Source of the DNA: Reichenbachiella agarivorans
GTDB lineage: Bacteria > Bacteroidota > Bacteroidia > Cytophagales > Cyclobacteriaceae
Direction of reading: 5' to 3'
Assembly: GCF_025502585.1 (NCBI RefSeq)
Contig: NZ_CP106679.1
Location: 3,255,501 to 3,319,500 of the forward strand
DNA length: 64,000 bases
The notes under the pieces were generated by a model, which was not told where the DNA came from, ran no database searches, and saw only the letters and a program-made list of their open reading frames with translations. Shown here one piece after another: positions 36,008-45,900 of the stretch (the stretch's first letter is position 1; every line of letters begins with the position of its first letter). The position numbers and the translations under genes were made by a program.

Positions 36008-36821
36008 AATAGATGAAGTGAAGATGATGGACTATCTCTATGGCGAGATGTCTGCAGATGAGCTGTTGGAGTTTGAAAAACTTCTCGGTGAGGATGCCCA
36101 ACTCAGGGCAAAAGTCGAAGAATTGTCTGCTGTGCAGGGTGTTTTGGGTAGCGTAGAAGCACAGGACGTTGTGATTCCATCATTTGCGCTAGCTGATAAG
36201 GCAATGGATTTGCAGCGCGGATGGCTCAACCATTCTTCCTTCAAATGGAGTCTATCTGTTGCCGCTTCAATATTGATATTGCTGACCACTGCATATTGGA
36301 TGGAATTCAAAGTGGTTCAGAATCAAGGTCAGTTATATATAGGTTTTGGTCAGTCCATTGATTCAGCGCCCGCAATCTCTGCTCAGCAGGTGCAGCAAAT
36401 GATAGATGAAGCAGTAACACAACAGAAGATAAGTACTCAGACGGAGCTTGGTCTATTGGCGAGTAGTATGGATGAGAAACTCAATGAGAATCATAAAAAG
36501 AACCAGAATGCGTTGAAGCAAGGGTTGTTGAATCACAAGATCAAAACCGACGAGGTACTCAAACTCTATGTGGCTCAACTCAACGAGGGTAATAAGAAGA
36601 TGATTGAAAACTTCTTTGTAGTATCCAACAAGACGCAAAAGGAGTACATGAATACGGTATTGGCTGATTTCAATGAGTTTTATCAAAACCAACGAAACTA
36701 TGACATGGAGATGATTCAGTCCAATCTAGGTATGATGCAAGACAACTACAGCGTAAGACAGCTTGAACAAGAAAACCTCCTAGCCAACCTATATGATATT
36801 GTCAAAACTCAAAGCAAATAA
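35997..36821 (+). CDS. membrane-anchored anti-sigma-like protein with periplasmic coiled coil
   Basis: A 274-residue protein. The N-terminal MMDYLYGEMSADELLEFEKLL followed by AKVEEL matches the cytoplasmic helical part of Bacteroidota anti-sigma factors; no zinc-finger HxxxCxxC is present. One membrane helix (about 80-98; WSLSVAASILILLTTAYWM) leads to a C-terminal region of about 170 residues, rich in Gln, Asn and Lys and mostly helical, probably a coiled coil. The ATG at 35997 is inside the sigma gene's end; an earlier ATG at 35973 in the same frame is less likely. It is coupled to the sigma factor and to the next gene by one base. Confidence 0.8.
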   Translation: MGNKIDEVKMMDYLYGEMSADELLEFEKLLGEDAQLRAKVEELSAVQGVLGSVEAQDVVIPSFALADKAMDLQRGWLNHSSFKWSLSVAASILILLTTAYWMEFKVVQNQGQLYIGFGQSIDSAPAISAQQVQQMIDEAVTQQKISTQTELGLLASSMDEKLNENHKKNQNALKQGLLNHKIKTDEVLKLYVAQLNEGNKKMIENFFVVSNKTQKEYMNTVLADFNEFYQNQRNYDMEMIQSNLGMMQDNYSVRQLEQENLLANLYDIVKTQSK

Positions 36822-36822
36822 A

Positions 36823-38133
36823 ATGAAAGGAATAATAATCACGGTGCTCATGCTGACGGTCAATCAGTTGATTGCACAAGAACTTGATTCCAAGAAAATG
36901 GATCGAGACATTAAGATTTCAGAAGATGTGATTGCATCACTCGTCAAGTCAGAAGCAGACGAAGGAGAGTTTTACTCGGTCAAAGTGGGAGCGACCTACA
37001 TGCCTGATTTTGGCGTGATGATCAACCTGGAGCGTCTGGGTTATTTTTCTCCTCAGGGATTCAAATCTGATTTTGATTTCCATTGGGAGTTCAATGATGC
37101 CAATTGGGAGATAGATATGGAGAGGATTCAAATGGACGTAGAGAGAATCACAGCCCAGGCAGATCACATGGCTAGAGAGGCAGAGGCAATGGCTAGAGAG
37201 AGTGAGCAAGCACGAAGAATGGCTGATCAAGAAAGAAGGAGAATCGAACGGGATGTCAGAAGTGAGCAGGAGGCGCACCAGAGGGAATACAGGCAGAGTG
37301 AAGAGCATGTTCAAATCGAAGAAATAGAGGTGATAGAAGAAGCCCCAGAAGAACCAAGAGTGATTGTGATCAAATCATCAGGAGATAGTAAAAACACAGC
37401 GACTGAAGCTGATTTTGAAGACTTGTTTTCGAGGATTTGTGAAGTCTATTTTACAGACTATGCGGGTTTGATCTCTCAACTCAAACCAGATGAGAAAATC
37501 ATGTTGACTTCTAAAATTAGAGGAGAAGAAGGAGAGCCTGACGCGAAAATCAGTGCCTTTGTGAGCTACAAGGATATCGAAGCGAAAAATATGGGTAAGC
37601 TGAGTCCTGAAAAGCTCATAGAGAAAATAGTGTACACCAAAACACCATTGATCCAAAAGAAGATTGCTGATTTGGAACTTTTGGCAAGTATTTTTCAACG
37701 CTTGTACAAATCAGACTTGGCGACCACATACTATACTTCATCCCCCATCGTGTATGAAAAACTGGATAACTATGGGGCAATTTACAAGATGAAAGTGTAC
37801 TCATCCTATCAAGTAGGAAAGGATAATTATAAAATCGTCTCACAGGGAAAAACGGGATTGACAGAGAAGGAAAGAAATGAAACAGTAGAGGCAATGTACC
37901 CAGCATTTGAGCAGCAACTCAAAGAAAATATGGTAGACTATGGAAAAACACTTAGAAGTTTAGAAGAAAATGAAAGTCTCGTATTTCAGGTTGCTTTGAC
38001 CCAATGCAATGATTGCAAAATGCCGAAAAGCGTAAAGGCTACCATCAAGCAATCTGTCCTCAGCGAGTACAACGAAGGGAAAATCAAGCGTGAAATAGCT
38101 ATATCCAAGATCAGCATCATCAAAGGTGAATAA
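36823..38133 (+). CDS. exported coiled-coil protein of the sigma/anti-sigma operon
   Basis: A 436-residue protein with signal peptide (MKGIIITVLMLTVNQLIAQ). Residues about 100-180 form a highly charged helix with repeated MAREAEAMARESEQARRM, likely a long coiled coil. This is followed by an acidic linker (EEIEVIEEAPEEP) and a globular C-terminal domain with two cysteines in TQCNDCKMP (CxxC). I do not recognise a family. It is the third gene of the sigma-antisigma operon, starting two bases after the preceding stop, and the operon ends at a strong terminator overlapping its TAA. It may be the envelope sensor or effector of that sigma system. Confidence 0.7.
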   Translation: MKGIIITVLMLTVNQLIAQELDSKKMDRDIKISEDVIASLVKSEADEGEFYSVKVGATYMPDFGVMINLERLGYFSPQGFKSDFDFHWEFNDANWEIDMERIQMDVERITAQADHMAREAEAMARESEQARRMADQERRRIERDVRSEQEAHQREYRQSEEHVQIEEIEVIEEAPEEPRVIVIKSSGDSKNTATEADFEDLFSRICEVYFTDYAGLISQLKPDEKIMLTSKIRGEEGEPDAKISAFVSYKDIEAKNMGKLSPEKLIEKIVYTKTPLIQKKIADLELLASIFQRLYKSDLATTYYTSSPIVYEKLDNYGAIYKMKVYSSYQVGKDNYKIVSQGKTGLTEKERNETVEAMYPAFEQQLKENMVDYGKTLRSLEENESLVFQVALTQCNDCKMPKSVKATIKQSVLSEYNEGKIKREIAISKISIIKGE

Positions 38134-38171
38134 GCAAAAAGGGCACTGTATTTCAGTGCCCTTTTTGCTTA
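38131..38171 (+). terminator. strong intrinsic terminator of the sigma operon
   Basis: An 18-bp perfect stem (TAAGCAAAAAGGGCACTG pairing with its complement at 38154-38171) encloses the five-base loop TATTT. The stem begins with the TAA stop codon of the preceding gene. T-rich downstream sequence (CTTTTTGCTT) completes the signal. Confidence 0.9.
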
Positions 38172-38376
38172 TTCATTTCCTTATTCCAACAATAGGATTA
38201 CTTTTGCCCATTCAAAATGAAAAGTGCTTCATACATACCTGATCCAAATCACCCGTTGGTTACGCCACCGTGAGTGTCTGCACTGCTTTGGCACTCAAGC
38301 TATCTATTGGTTGCTTTATAATCATTTAAAATATTAGTTCATTGGGCTTTCATGTCCTATAATTCATTGTTGGTAG

Positions 38377-39906
38377 ATGAAAAATTATTTGAATCTTTTT
38401 GACTTCAAACAGAAGGTAAATTACAAGTCTGAAATTCTCTCTGGTTTGACCGTAGCATTGGCGCTGGTGCCAGAGGCAGTAGCATTTGCATTGATCGCAG
38501 GCTTGTCACCTTTGACAGGGTTGTATGCTGCCTTTATGATGGGGTTGGTTACTTCAATATTTGGTGGACGACCAGGTATGATTTCGGGTGCTACAGGTGC
38601 TGTGGCAGTTGTAATAGTTACTTTGGCCAAGTCACATGGCGTGGAGTATGTCTTTGCTGCAGTAGTGTTGGCTGGTGTGATCCAAATTTTAGCTGGGGTA
38701 TTTCGTCTGGGTAAATTGATGAGGTTGGTGCCACACCCAGTTATTTTTGGATTTGTCAATGGTCTAGCAATCATCATTTTTATGTCACAGTTGGATCAGT
38801 TCAAAGACATGTCTGGCAACTGGCTCACTGGTACACCCTTATACATCTTACTTGGTTTGGTGGTGTTGACCATGTTGATTATTTGGGGACTTCCTAAGTT
38901 GACCAAAGTTGTTCCTGCTTCGCTGACTGCTATCTTGGTGATATTTGGTTTGGTGACTTTTTTCGGGATCGATACCAAAACAGTAGGAGATATTGCCTCT
39001 ATCAAAGGTGGTTTTCCTCCTTTTCATATCCCGATGATCCCGTTTACTTGGGAGACTATGACGATAATTTTTCCATATGCGGCCATTGTAGCAGGCGTAG
39101 GTTTGATTGAGAGCTTGTTGACGCTCAATATCATAGATGAAATCACCGAAACTCGTGGTAGAGGAAACAAGGAAGCAGTTGCTCAGGGGACTGCCAACAT
39201 TTTATCGGGTGTATTTTCTGGAATGGGTGGATGTGCGATGATTGGTCAGAGTTTGATCAATGTATCTGCGGGTGCACGTGCTAGACTGTCTGGAATTGTG
39301 GCGGCTGTTATGCTGCTGGTATTCATCATGTTTGGTTCTAGCTTGATCGAAAAATTGCCAATGGCAGCTTTGACAGGACTGATGATCATGGTGTCGATTG
39401 GGACTTTCGAATGGGCCAGCCTGAAGACAATCAATAAATTTCCTAAGTCTGATATTTTCGTGATGGTATTGGTGACACTCGTGACGATATTCTTACACAA
39501 TTTGGCTTTGGCGGTATTGGTAGGGGTGATTATCGCTGCTTTGGTTTTCGCCTGGGACAATGCCAAACGTATCCGTGCGAGAAAGTTTGTGGATGAGCAA
39601 GGGGTGAAGCATTACGAGATTTTTGGTCCCTTGTTTTTTGGGTCTGTGACTGTGTTCAATGAGAAATTTGATGTGCTCAATGATCCAAAAGAAGTGGTGA
39701 TAGACTTTGCAGAAAGCCGTGTGGTAGATATGTCTGCGATCGAAGCGCTCAATAAGCTTACTGAGCGGTATTTGAAGGTGGGTAAAACCGTTCATTTGAA
39801 ACATCTCAGTCCAGATTGTCAAAAACTCCTAAAGAATGCTGAAGAAGTCATTGATGTGAATATTCTAGAAGATCCAGGTTACAGGGTAGTGGCTGATAAG
39901 GTATAA
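38377..39906 (+). CDS. SulP-family anion transporter with STAS domain
   Basis: A 509-residue membrane protein of the SLC26/SulP family. The transport domain (about 1-400) begins YKSEILSGLTVALALVPEAVAFALIAG, the SulP signature, and contains repeated glycine-rich helices. A C-terminal STAS domain (about 415-509; VVIDFAESRVVDMSAIEAL) follows. Substrate could be sulfate, bicarbonate or another anion; the sequence does not decide. The gene stands alone after a 205-base spacer. A second member, more diverged, begins at 62460. Confidence 0.9.
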   Translation: MKNYLNLFDFKQKVNYKSEILSGLTVALALVPEAVAFALIAGLSPLTGLYAAFMMGLVTSIFGGRPGMISGATGAVAVVIVTLAKSHGVEYVFAAVVLAGVIQILAGVFRLGKLMRLVPHPVIFGFVNGLAIIIFMSQLDQFKDMSGNWLTGTPLYILLGLVVLTMLIIWGLPKLTKVVPASLTAILVIFGLVTFFGIDTKTVGDIASIKGGFPPFHIPMIPFTWETMTIIFPYAAIVAGVGLIESLLTLNIIDEITETRGRGNKEAVAQGTANILSGVFSGMGGCAMIGQSLINVSAGARARLSGIVAAVMLLVFIMFGSSLIEKLPMAALTGLMIMVSIGTFEWASLKTINKFPKSDIFVMVLVTLVTIFLHNLALAVLVGVIIAALVFAWDNAKRIRARKFVDEQGVKHYEIFGPLFFGSVTVFNEKFDVLNDPKEVVIDFAESRVVDMSAIEALNKLTERYLKVGKTVHLKHLSPDCQKLLKNAEEVIDVNILEDPGYRVVADKV

Positions 39907-39916
39907 GTCTCAGTGT

Positions 39917-41473
39917 CTATTCGGCATACAGTCGTTTAGGAGCTACAAGGATGACTTCCTCTCTGTCTACCATTACCTGACCGGGTAAACTACCCTTAGG
40001 TTTACGAACATATTTTTTGTGTGTATATATGACAGGGCAGAGGGTGTCATTTTTGCGCTTGGAGTACCATGCCGCGATCTCTGCACTTTGCTCAATGACA
40101 TGTTTGGGTACTTGGGCATTGTTGACAGTACGTATCACTACGTGAGAGCCTGCCACATCTTTGGCATGTAGCCAAAGGTCATTTTTCTTGGCATATTTTT
40201 GTGTCAGAAGGTCATTGTTTTTGGCATTCTTCCCTACCAGCACTTCATATCCATCTATGTTGACCTGAATGAATGGCAATACCTTGTCTGGCATTGATTG
40301 GGTAGATTCTACTTTGATATGATCCCGGAGTTCATGTAGAGACTGTGTAGATACGATGGATTCTTGCTGTTGGAGAAGATTGAGAAGCTGTGCCTCCTTT
40401 CTCTCTAGGTTTTTCTGGGCTGTACTGATCTCAATCCCTTGATTTTTTGATTTTCGGTAGTAGGTTTCTGCACTGAGTTGCAAACTTTGATGCGCCTTTA
40501 TTTTGATCTTGATGTCTTGATTGTTGTAAAAGTCAAATAAGGTAATCTCATTTTGCTCTGGTCTAATGGCTACATGGAGATTGGCCATCAAAATATTGGC
40601 TATCTCGTCATAGCCACGAGATTGCTCCAGTGCTTGGATGCGCTCCATAGTATTGGCGATGTAGGCTTCAGTTTTGGAAATCTCCTTTTCCAGTTGTCTC
40701 AGTGCGGTTGATTTTTCCTTTTTGAAGTGATACTCTACAAAGAATGCTTTGGCAAAGGCATTGCAAGCTTCTACACTGTCTGAAAACACCTTTGGCTCTG
40801 TATCCAAGGCAATTGGCACCAGACTTAGTTTGGGGACATAGTCGCCCAGATACAGGTATATCTGATGAGAAGTCAGTATGGATAGACAATCTTGCAACAA
40901 GGATTTTTTTTGATCCACGGAAGCCATGGAGTAACCTTTTTCTTCCAAATATTGATAAATGGTCTTGTCAAAAGTTGGAAACAGCTGCTTCAAATTAAAA
41001 TCCTCTTTGACCCAAGCTGCTTCACTTTGGTCGATGTTTCTATCCAAAGCCGTCAAGAGAATTTCTTGATCTTTGGGCATGTCATTTCTGAACATAGAGT
41101 GGTAGTCCCCCATCTGATAGAGGATGACATTGCTGCGTCTACCATGCAACTTGAATAGCAAGGTAAATGTGCCAAGGTATATGGATAGGCATCTTTCGTT
41201 GTTGAATACTTTGATGCTGCTTACTTCTTTGTCATAGGCCTTTTGGAACAGATCTACCGAATTGCGTTTGGCTCTGGCGAAATTTTCTGGAAAGGAGAGT
41301 AGGGACATCTCACCTTCGAGATTGGCTTTGATATGAAAATGTGCATCTGCATCTTCAAAGCGTAGAATCAGTTCGTTGCGATTTTGACTGAAACAACTGA
41401 TCAGTTTCTTGCCGATGAGGTGGGTGGATAGGTCATCAGCCAACAAGCGCAAAAAGTAGTAGTTGAATTGCAT
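39917..41473 (-). CDS. NFACT-family protein (RqcH-like)
   Basis: A 518-residue protein of the NFACT/Rqc2 family, formerly annotated fibronectin-binding protein. The N-terminal NFACT-N domain starts FNYYFLRLLADDLSTHLIGKK. A central coiled coil (about 255-400; EISKTEAYIANTMERIQAL) precedes the NFACT-R domain, with KKNDLWLHAKDVAGSHVVIR near 430. In bacteria such proteins (RqcH) bind stalled 60S/50S subunits and add C-terminal alanine tails. I cannot confirm the key Asp-Arg tRNA pair here: the NERC segment is the nearest match. It overlaps the downstream hydrolase by one base. Confidence 0.85.
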   Translation of the reverse strand: MQFNYYFLRLLADDLSTHLIGKKLISCFSQNRNELILRFEDADAHFHIKANLEGEMSLLSFPENFARAKRNSVDLFQKAYDKEVSSIKVFNNERCLSIYLGTFTLLFKLHGRRSNVILYQMGDYHSMFRNDMPKDQEILLTALDRNIDQSEAAWVKEDFNLKQLFPTFDKTIYQYLEEKGYSMASVDQKKSLLQDCLSILTSHQIYLYLGDYVPKLSLVPIALDTEPKVFSDSVEACNAFAKAFFVEYHFKKEKSTALRQLEKEISKTEAYIANTMERIQALEQSRGYDEIANILMANLHVAIRPEQNEITLFDFYNNQDIKIKIKAHQSLQLSAETYYRKSKNQGIEISTAQKNLERKEAQLLNLLQQQESIVSTQSLHELRDHIKVESTQSMPDKVLPFIQVNIDGYEVLVGKNAKNNDLLTQKYAKKNDLWLHAKDVAGSHVVIRTVNNAQVPKHVIEQSAEIAAWYSKRKNDTLCPVIYTHKKYVRKPKGSLPGQVMVDREEVILVAPKRLYAE

Positions 41474-42234
41474 CAGCAGTAGAAACTCTGACCATCAAAT
41501 GCCAGTGATACATGAGGAGGGAGGGTCTTCTGTACTTCCTGATGCAAGCCTAAATAATGGCTAATGTGTGTGAAAAATGCCTTCTTAGGTTTTAGTTCGT
41601 TGACCAATGCCAAAGCCTCGCTCAAGGTGAAATGTGAGATGTGCTCTTTGATTTGTAGCGCATTGAGGACCAGTACATCGAGACCCTTTAGCTTTTCTTT
41701 TTCTTCATCGGCAATCGTCTTTGCATCTGTGATGTATGCGAAGGAACCAATTTTAAATCCATAGACGGGGAGTTGAAAGTGCATCACTTCTACAGGTTCA
41801 ATATCCACTCCGTTGATCGTGAAAGGTTGGTTTTGGATAGGGTGAACCTCCACCGTAGGTACTCCCGGGTATTTGGTATCAGCAAACACATAGGAGAACT
41901 CTTCTTTGAGTCTATCGATCACACTAGGACGTGCATAGATAGGCATATCCATTTTTTGTTTGAAATTGAAGCTACGGATATCGTCTAGTCCTGCTACATG
42001 ATCTTTGTGCTCATGAGTGAACAATACAGCGTCCAGTTGCTTGACTCTATTTAGTAGCATTTGTTGCCTGAAATCTGGGCCAGTATCTACCACAAGGGTA
42101 GTATTGTCCTTTTCGATCAGAATAGAGGATCTGAGACGCTGATTTTTGAAGTCTACACTGCTGCATACTGCACATTCACATGCTATCACAGGTATCCCTT
42201 GCGAAGTGCCAGTACCTAGAAATGTTATTTTCAA
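41473..42234 (-). CDS. PhnP-like metallo-beta-lactamase-fold hydrolase
   Basis: A 253-residue enzyme with the metallo-beta-lactamase fold. FTHEHKDHVAGLDDIR carries the metal motif HxHxDH, VVDTGPDFR is an upstream strand, and FFTHISHYLG supplies a later ligand. The N-terminal GTGTSQGIPVIACECAVC has the CxCxxC zinc cluster found in PhnP, a cyclic phosphodiesterase. No phosphonate genes are nearby, so the physiological substrate is unknown. It is translated between the 91-residue protein (upstream, overlapping by four bases) and the NFACT gene (downstream, overlapping by one). Confidence 0.87.
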   Translation of the reverse strand: MKITFLGTGTSQGIPVIACECAVCSSVDFKNQRLRSSILIEKDNTTLVVDTGPDFRQQMLLNRVKQLDAVLFTHEHKDHVAGLDDIRSFNFKQKMDMPIYARPSVIDRLKEEFSYVFADTKYPGVPTVEVHPIQNQPFTINGVDIEPVEVMHFQLPVYGFKIGSFAYITDAKTIADEEKEKLKGLDVLVLNALQIKEHISHFTLSEALALVNELKPKKAFFTHISHYLGLHQEVQKTLPPHVSLAFDGQSFYC

Positions 42235-42506
42235 AGTTCGAGTTCTTTTTGTGAAAAGAGTTCTTGTAAGAAAGTTAGGTTTTTAGGACTCATTTTGTCT
42301 TGAGACAATTTGACCTCCTTGAGTATATCCATCAGACAGTTGATTTTACCATCTAGTGAGTAAAATTTGTTGACTATGATGACTTTTGTTTCATTCAAAA
42401 TGCAGTACCCTGATTGAAAATTGCCCTTTTCGTAGCGCAATACATAATCTGATTCTGAAAATAGATCTTCAAGTTTATTCAAAAAATGATTGGTGTACTT
42501 AATCAT
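42231..42506 (-). CDS. small conserved protein of unknown function
   Basis: A 91-residue soluble protein with Lys/Glu-rich amphipathic helices flanking a central beta segment (LRYEKGNFQSGYCILNETKVIIVNK). No membrane segment or known motif is visible. It overlaps the receiver gene upstream by eight bases and the PhnP-like gene downstream by four, so all appear to be translated from one message. Function not assigned. Confidence 0.7.
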   Translation of the reverse strand: MIKYTNHFLNKLEDLFSESDYVLRYEKGNFQSGYCILNETKVIIVNKFYSLDGKINCLMDILKEVKLSQDKMSPKNLTFLQELFSQKELEL

Positions 42507-42876
42507 GATCTTCTGTGTACATCTTGACCTTGTCGACCAACAAGTCGAAATTGAGGGGTTTAGGAATGTATTCGTTGATACCTACTTCTTTGAAATCACT
42601 GATAGAGTAGTTCTTAGCATTGCCGGTAATGGCCAATATTGGGATTTGAGATTTGATCGGATCACTCAATCCTCTGATATGCTTGGCACACTCCATGCCA
42701 TCCATCTGTGGCATATTGATGTCCATGAGTATCAGGTCATAATCTTCGCTATTCAATTTTTCTAATACTTCTTTGCCATTTTTGACCGCAGTGATACTGA
42801 AATTTTGAATTTGAAGTATTTTTTTGGTTAGATTTTGGATAACTGAGCTGTCCTCTGCAATTATTATTTTTTTCAT
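42499..42876 (-). CDS. single-domain response regulator
   Basis: A 125-residue stand-alone receiver domain. The acidic pair ED at 7-8 and phospho-acceptor aspartate in YDLILMDINMPQMDGME (about Asp53) are intact, as are the Thr (AITGN) and Lys (IPKPLN) of the active site. No output domain follows, so it acts by protein contact or as a phosphate sink. It lies 97 bases downstream of the large hybrid kinase on the same strand and is a probable partner. It starts the small operon with the 91-residue protein and the PhnP-like hydrolase. Confidence 0.92.
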   Translation of the reverse strand: MKKIIIAEDSSVIQNLTKKILQIQNFSITAVKNGKEVLEKLNSEDYDLILMDINMPQMDGMECAKHIRGLSDPIKSQIPILAITGNAKNYSISDFKEVGINEYIPKPLNFDLLVDKVKMYTEDHD

Positions 42877-42973
42877 TTTAAGCTGAGTTTAACCATATAA
42901 AAATTCCTTTTGATGAATCCAATGCTTGTGAAATAAAGGTGGCAAAACAAAAATCCAATTTAGTGACAATCTA

Positions 42974-45900
42974 TTAGTTTTTTAGAATGTTTTTGTAGTT
43001 TTCTTGGAATTCCATGTAGGATTCTAATATCCCTTCCAATTTTATTTTCAAATCTGTTGTGTCCTGTTCTTTGAGTTGTTTTTCTAAGCTGATCACTTTG
43101 CTTTCCAATATTTCTATTCCCAATGTGCCCGAACTGCCTTTCAAGGTATGCAGCTCTTTTCGGATTTCTTCGATCTCTCCTTGATCATACAGCTTGAAGC
43201 AGCGTCCGATTTGTTCACGGGCTTCGTTCTCAAAATCTGACAAGACGGAATTCAACAATTCCTTTCCTCCGTATTTTGATAGCTGGTTGAGTGTATTCTG
43301 GTTAATAATTAATCCCAATTTGTCTTCGCTTAGAACCTGCTTAATTTCTTTAGGTTCAAAATTAACATGATCCATGACCTTTTTGATCACGACCTGCGCT
43401 TTAATTGGTTTGGCTACATAATCATCGAGTCCTGCGGCAAGGAACTTTTTCTCATCGTCTTCCATTGAATAGGCTGTCATGGCTACTATGGGAGGGAGAT
43501 TGGCGATTCCGAGGAATTTTAGCTTTTGAGTCGTTTGGATACCATCCATCTCAGGCATCTGGATATCCATGAAGATCAAGTCGTACTCTTTCACCATGGC
43601 TAGGTCTATGGCTGCCTGTCCACTGTCAGCAGTATCTACCTGACAACCTGCCTTGAGTAGTATTTGGCTTGCGACCGTTCTGTTGACTTTGTTGTCATCC
43701 ACAACCAAGATTGTCGGTGTTTTGAGAGCAAACTCCTTAGGTACTCTGATTCGTTCTTCTGGTTCGATGGTTTCTGCTTTGGGATTTTCTATCACACCTG
43801 CTTCGAAAGTAAACCAAAAAGTACTGCCCAGTCCAGGAGTAGATGCTACGCCAATTTTTCCGCCCATGGATTTGACCAATTCCTTGGAAATGGCCAGTCC
43901 AAGTCCAGTACCTCCATAAGATTTGGTGCTGGTATTGTCTAGTTGATTGAAGTTGACGAATAGCTTTTCAATTTCTGATTTTTTGATTCCAATTCCTTCA
44001 TCTTTGACTTGTACTTTGAATTGGTGTTTGTTATCAGAGGTGCTTTGTAGTATCAGGCTGATGTTGATGGTGCCTTTGTCATTGGAGAACTTGATGGCAT
44101 TGCTCGTCAAGTTAGAAAGGATTTGAAAGAGTCTTGTTTCATCAACCATTACCGATTCTGGTGTGTTTTCGGCGATGTGGTAGTAGATACAAGAATTGTT
44201 CAGCTGCGCCTGCTGAGAAAATAAATCATAGAGTTTTTCGAAAGTTGATACCAATCGAACAGGCTTTTCTCTCAACTCCATTTTACCCGCTTCGATTTTG
44301 GACAAGTCCAAGATGTCATTCAAAATCACCATCAAAGTCTCTGAGGACTTTTTGATGGTTTTGATGTATTCATATTGCTCTTCATCTAGATTGGTACTTC
44401 CCATGAGGTCAATCATGCCGATGATTCCATTCATTGGAGTCCTAATCTCATGGCTCATGTTGGCAAGAAAACGCTCTTTGATGGCCAATGAGTTTTCTGC
44501 AAAATCTTTGGCTTGACGCAATTCGATATTGGTACGTTTGAGTTCTGATATATCTCTTGCTACACCTTCCACCCCTATGATTTTGTTGTCACGGTAGATC
44601 ATTCGGATGTTGCAGATGAAATCTATGTTGTCTCCCTTGGGTCGTTTGAGTCGTGCCTCAAGATTTTGTAGAGCTTTCTTTTTGAGTAATTCTTCTAGTA
44701 TGAATTCTGGTGTGTAATCTGACACAAAAATACTCATGATGTTTTTACCGAGCACTTCGTTGACCTCCATGCCAATGGTACTCACGGATGGACTAATCAT
44801 CTCGATTCGTCCTGTCAGATCCCAGCGGATGTAGATATCCTGTATGGATTCGAAGATCTCCCTAAACTTGAATTCGCTCTCTGCCAAGGCTATCTCTGAG
44901 TTCTTTTTTTCGGTAATGTCGTGTGCAATTACCGATACTTCTTCGATCTGTCCATCTGCTTTGATGATCGGGTTGATGAACACCTCAGTCCATGTAGTAG
45001 TAAGGTCTGTTTTGGTCTCCTTGCTCTGAAAATTGACAGGTTCTCCTTTGAACGCCTCTTTATAATATTGATCCCAGTTTTGACGACCATCTATGTGTAT
45101 CTCAGTACCAGTGGAGATGGTTGTTCTAAAATTCTCTTCGAGGCAATGCGCAAATTCATCATTGAACGAGGTGAGTTTAAACGCCTGATCCACAGACCAG
45201 ATTTGATGACTGGAACTTTGAAAAATTGCTCTTAACCTCGCATCTTGATCTGTGATCTTTTCTTCGTTGTTTTTTCGTTCGATTGCCAAAGAAATCTGAC
45301 TGGAAACGAAAAAGAGCAGTTCAAGGTCTTTGTAACTGTAATCAGACCTATCCTCATAAGAATGGATGGTCAGTAGACCAATGTTTTTGTTGCCAATGGT
45401 GATGGGTACGCCTAGCCAAACCTTGGGTAACTTGGCAGATTGATCCAGTTTCAAGCTTGCAATCTTGGCTTGTATGTCCTCTTCGTAGAGCATTTTGGCT
45501 TGGGTGCTACCCATCACATATTCTCCCAACACTTCATTGACCTGTTGTTCTGTAAGGATTTCCTTCTCATCTGTCAGTATGGTTCTGAAATAGGGGATGG
45601 ATTTCTTTTCTTCGGTCTCTATCAAAATAGAAATGTTGTGAATCACTAGTATGTTTTCCAACTCGTGGAATAGGTTCTGATAGAGCTCGTTGAGCTGCAT
45701 TCCCTCTATGTTGTAGCTGGCGATTTTGGAGTAGAGTGATTGCGCTTTTTCCGTTCTGATTCTTTCAGTAATATCATAGAAAATGCCTCTGAATTGTGCC
45801 CTGCCATTCATGTCAAATGAACAATTGACCCGACCCGATACGAAGATTTTCTTTCCTTGATCAGAAAGAAAAACACATTCGAACCGGTCTATGCTTTCAC

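Noticed and set aside
38271-38297. Hairpin TGAGTG/CACTCA in the SulP leader as a riboswitch
   Set aside because: A six-base stem without any known riboswitch core; insufficient evidence.
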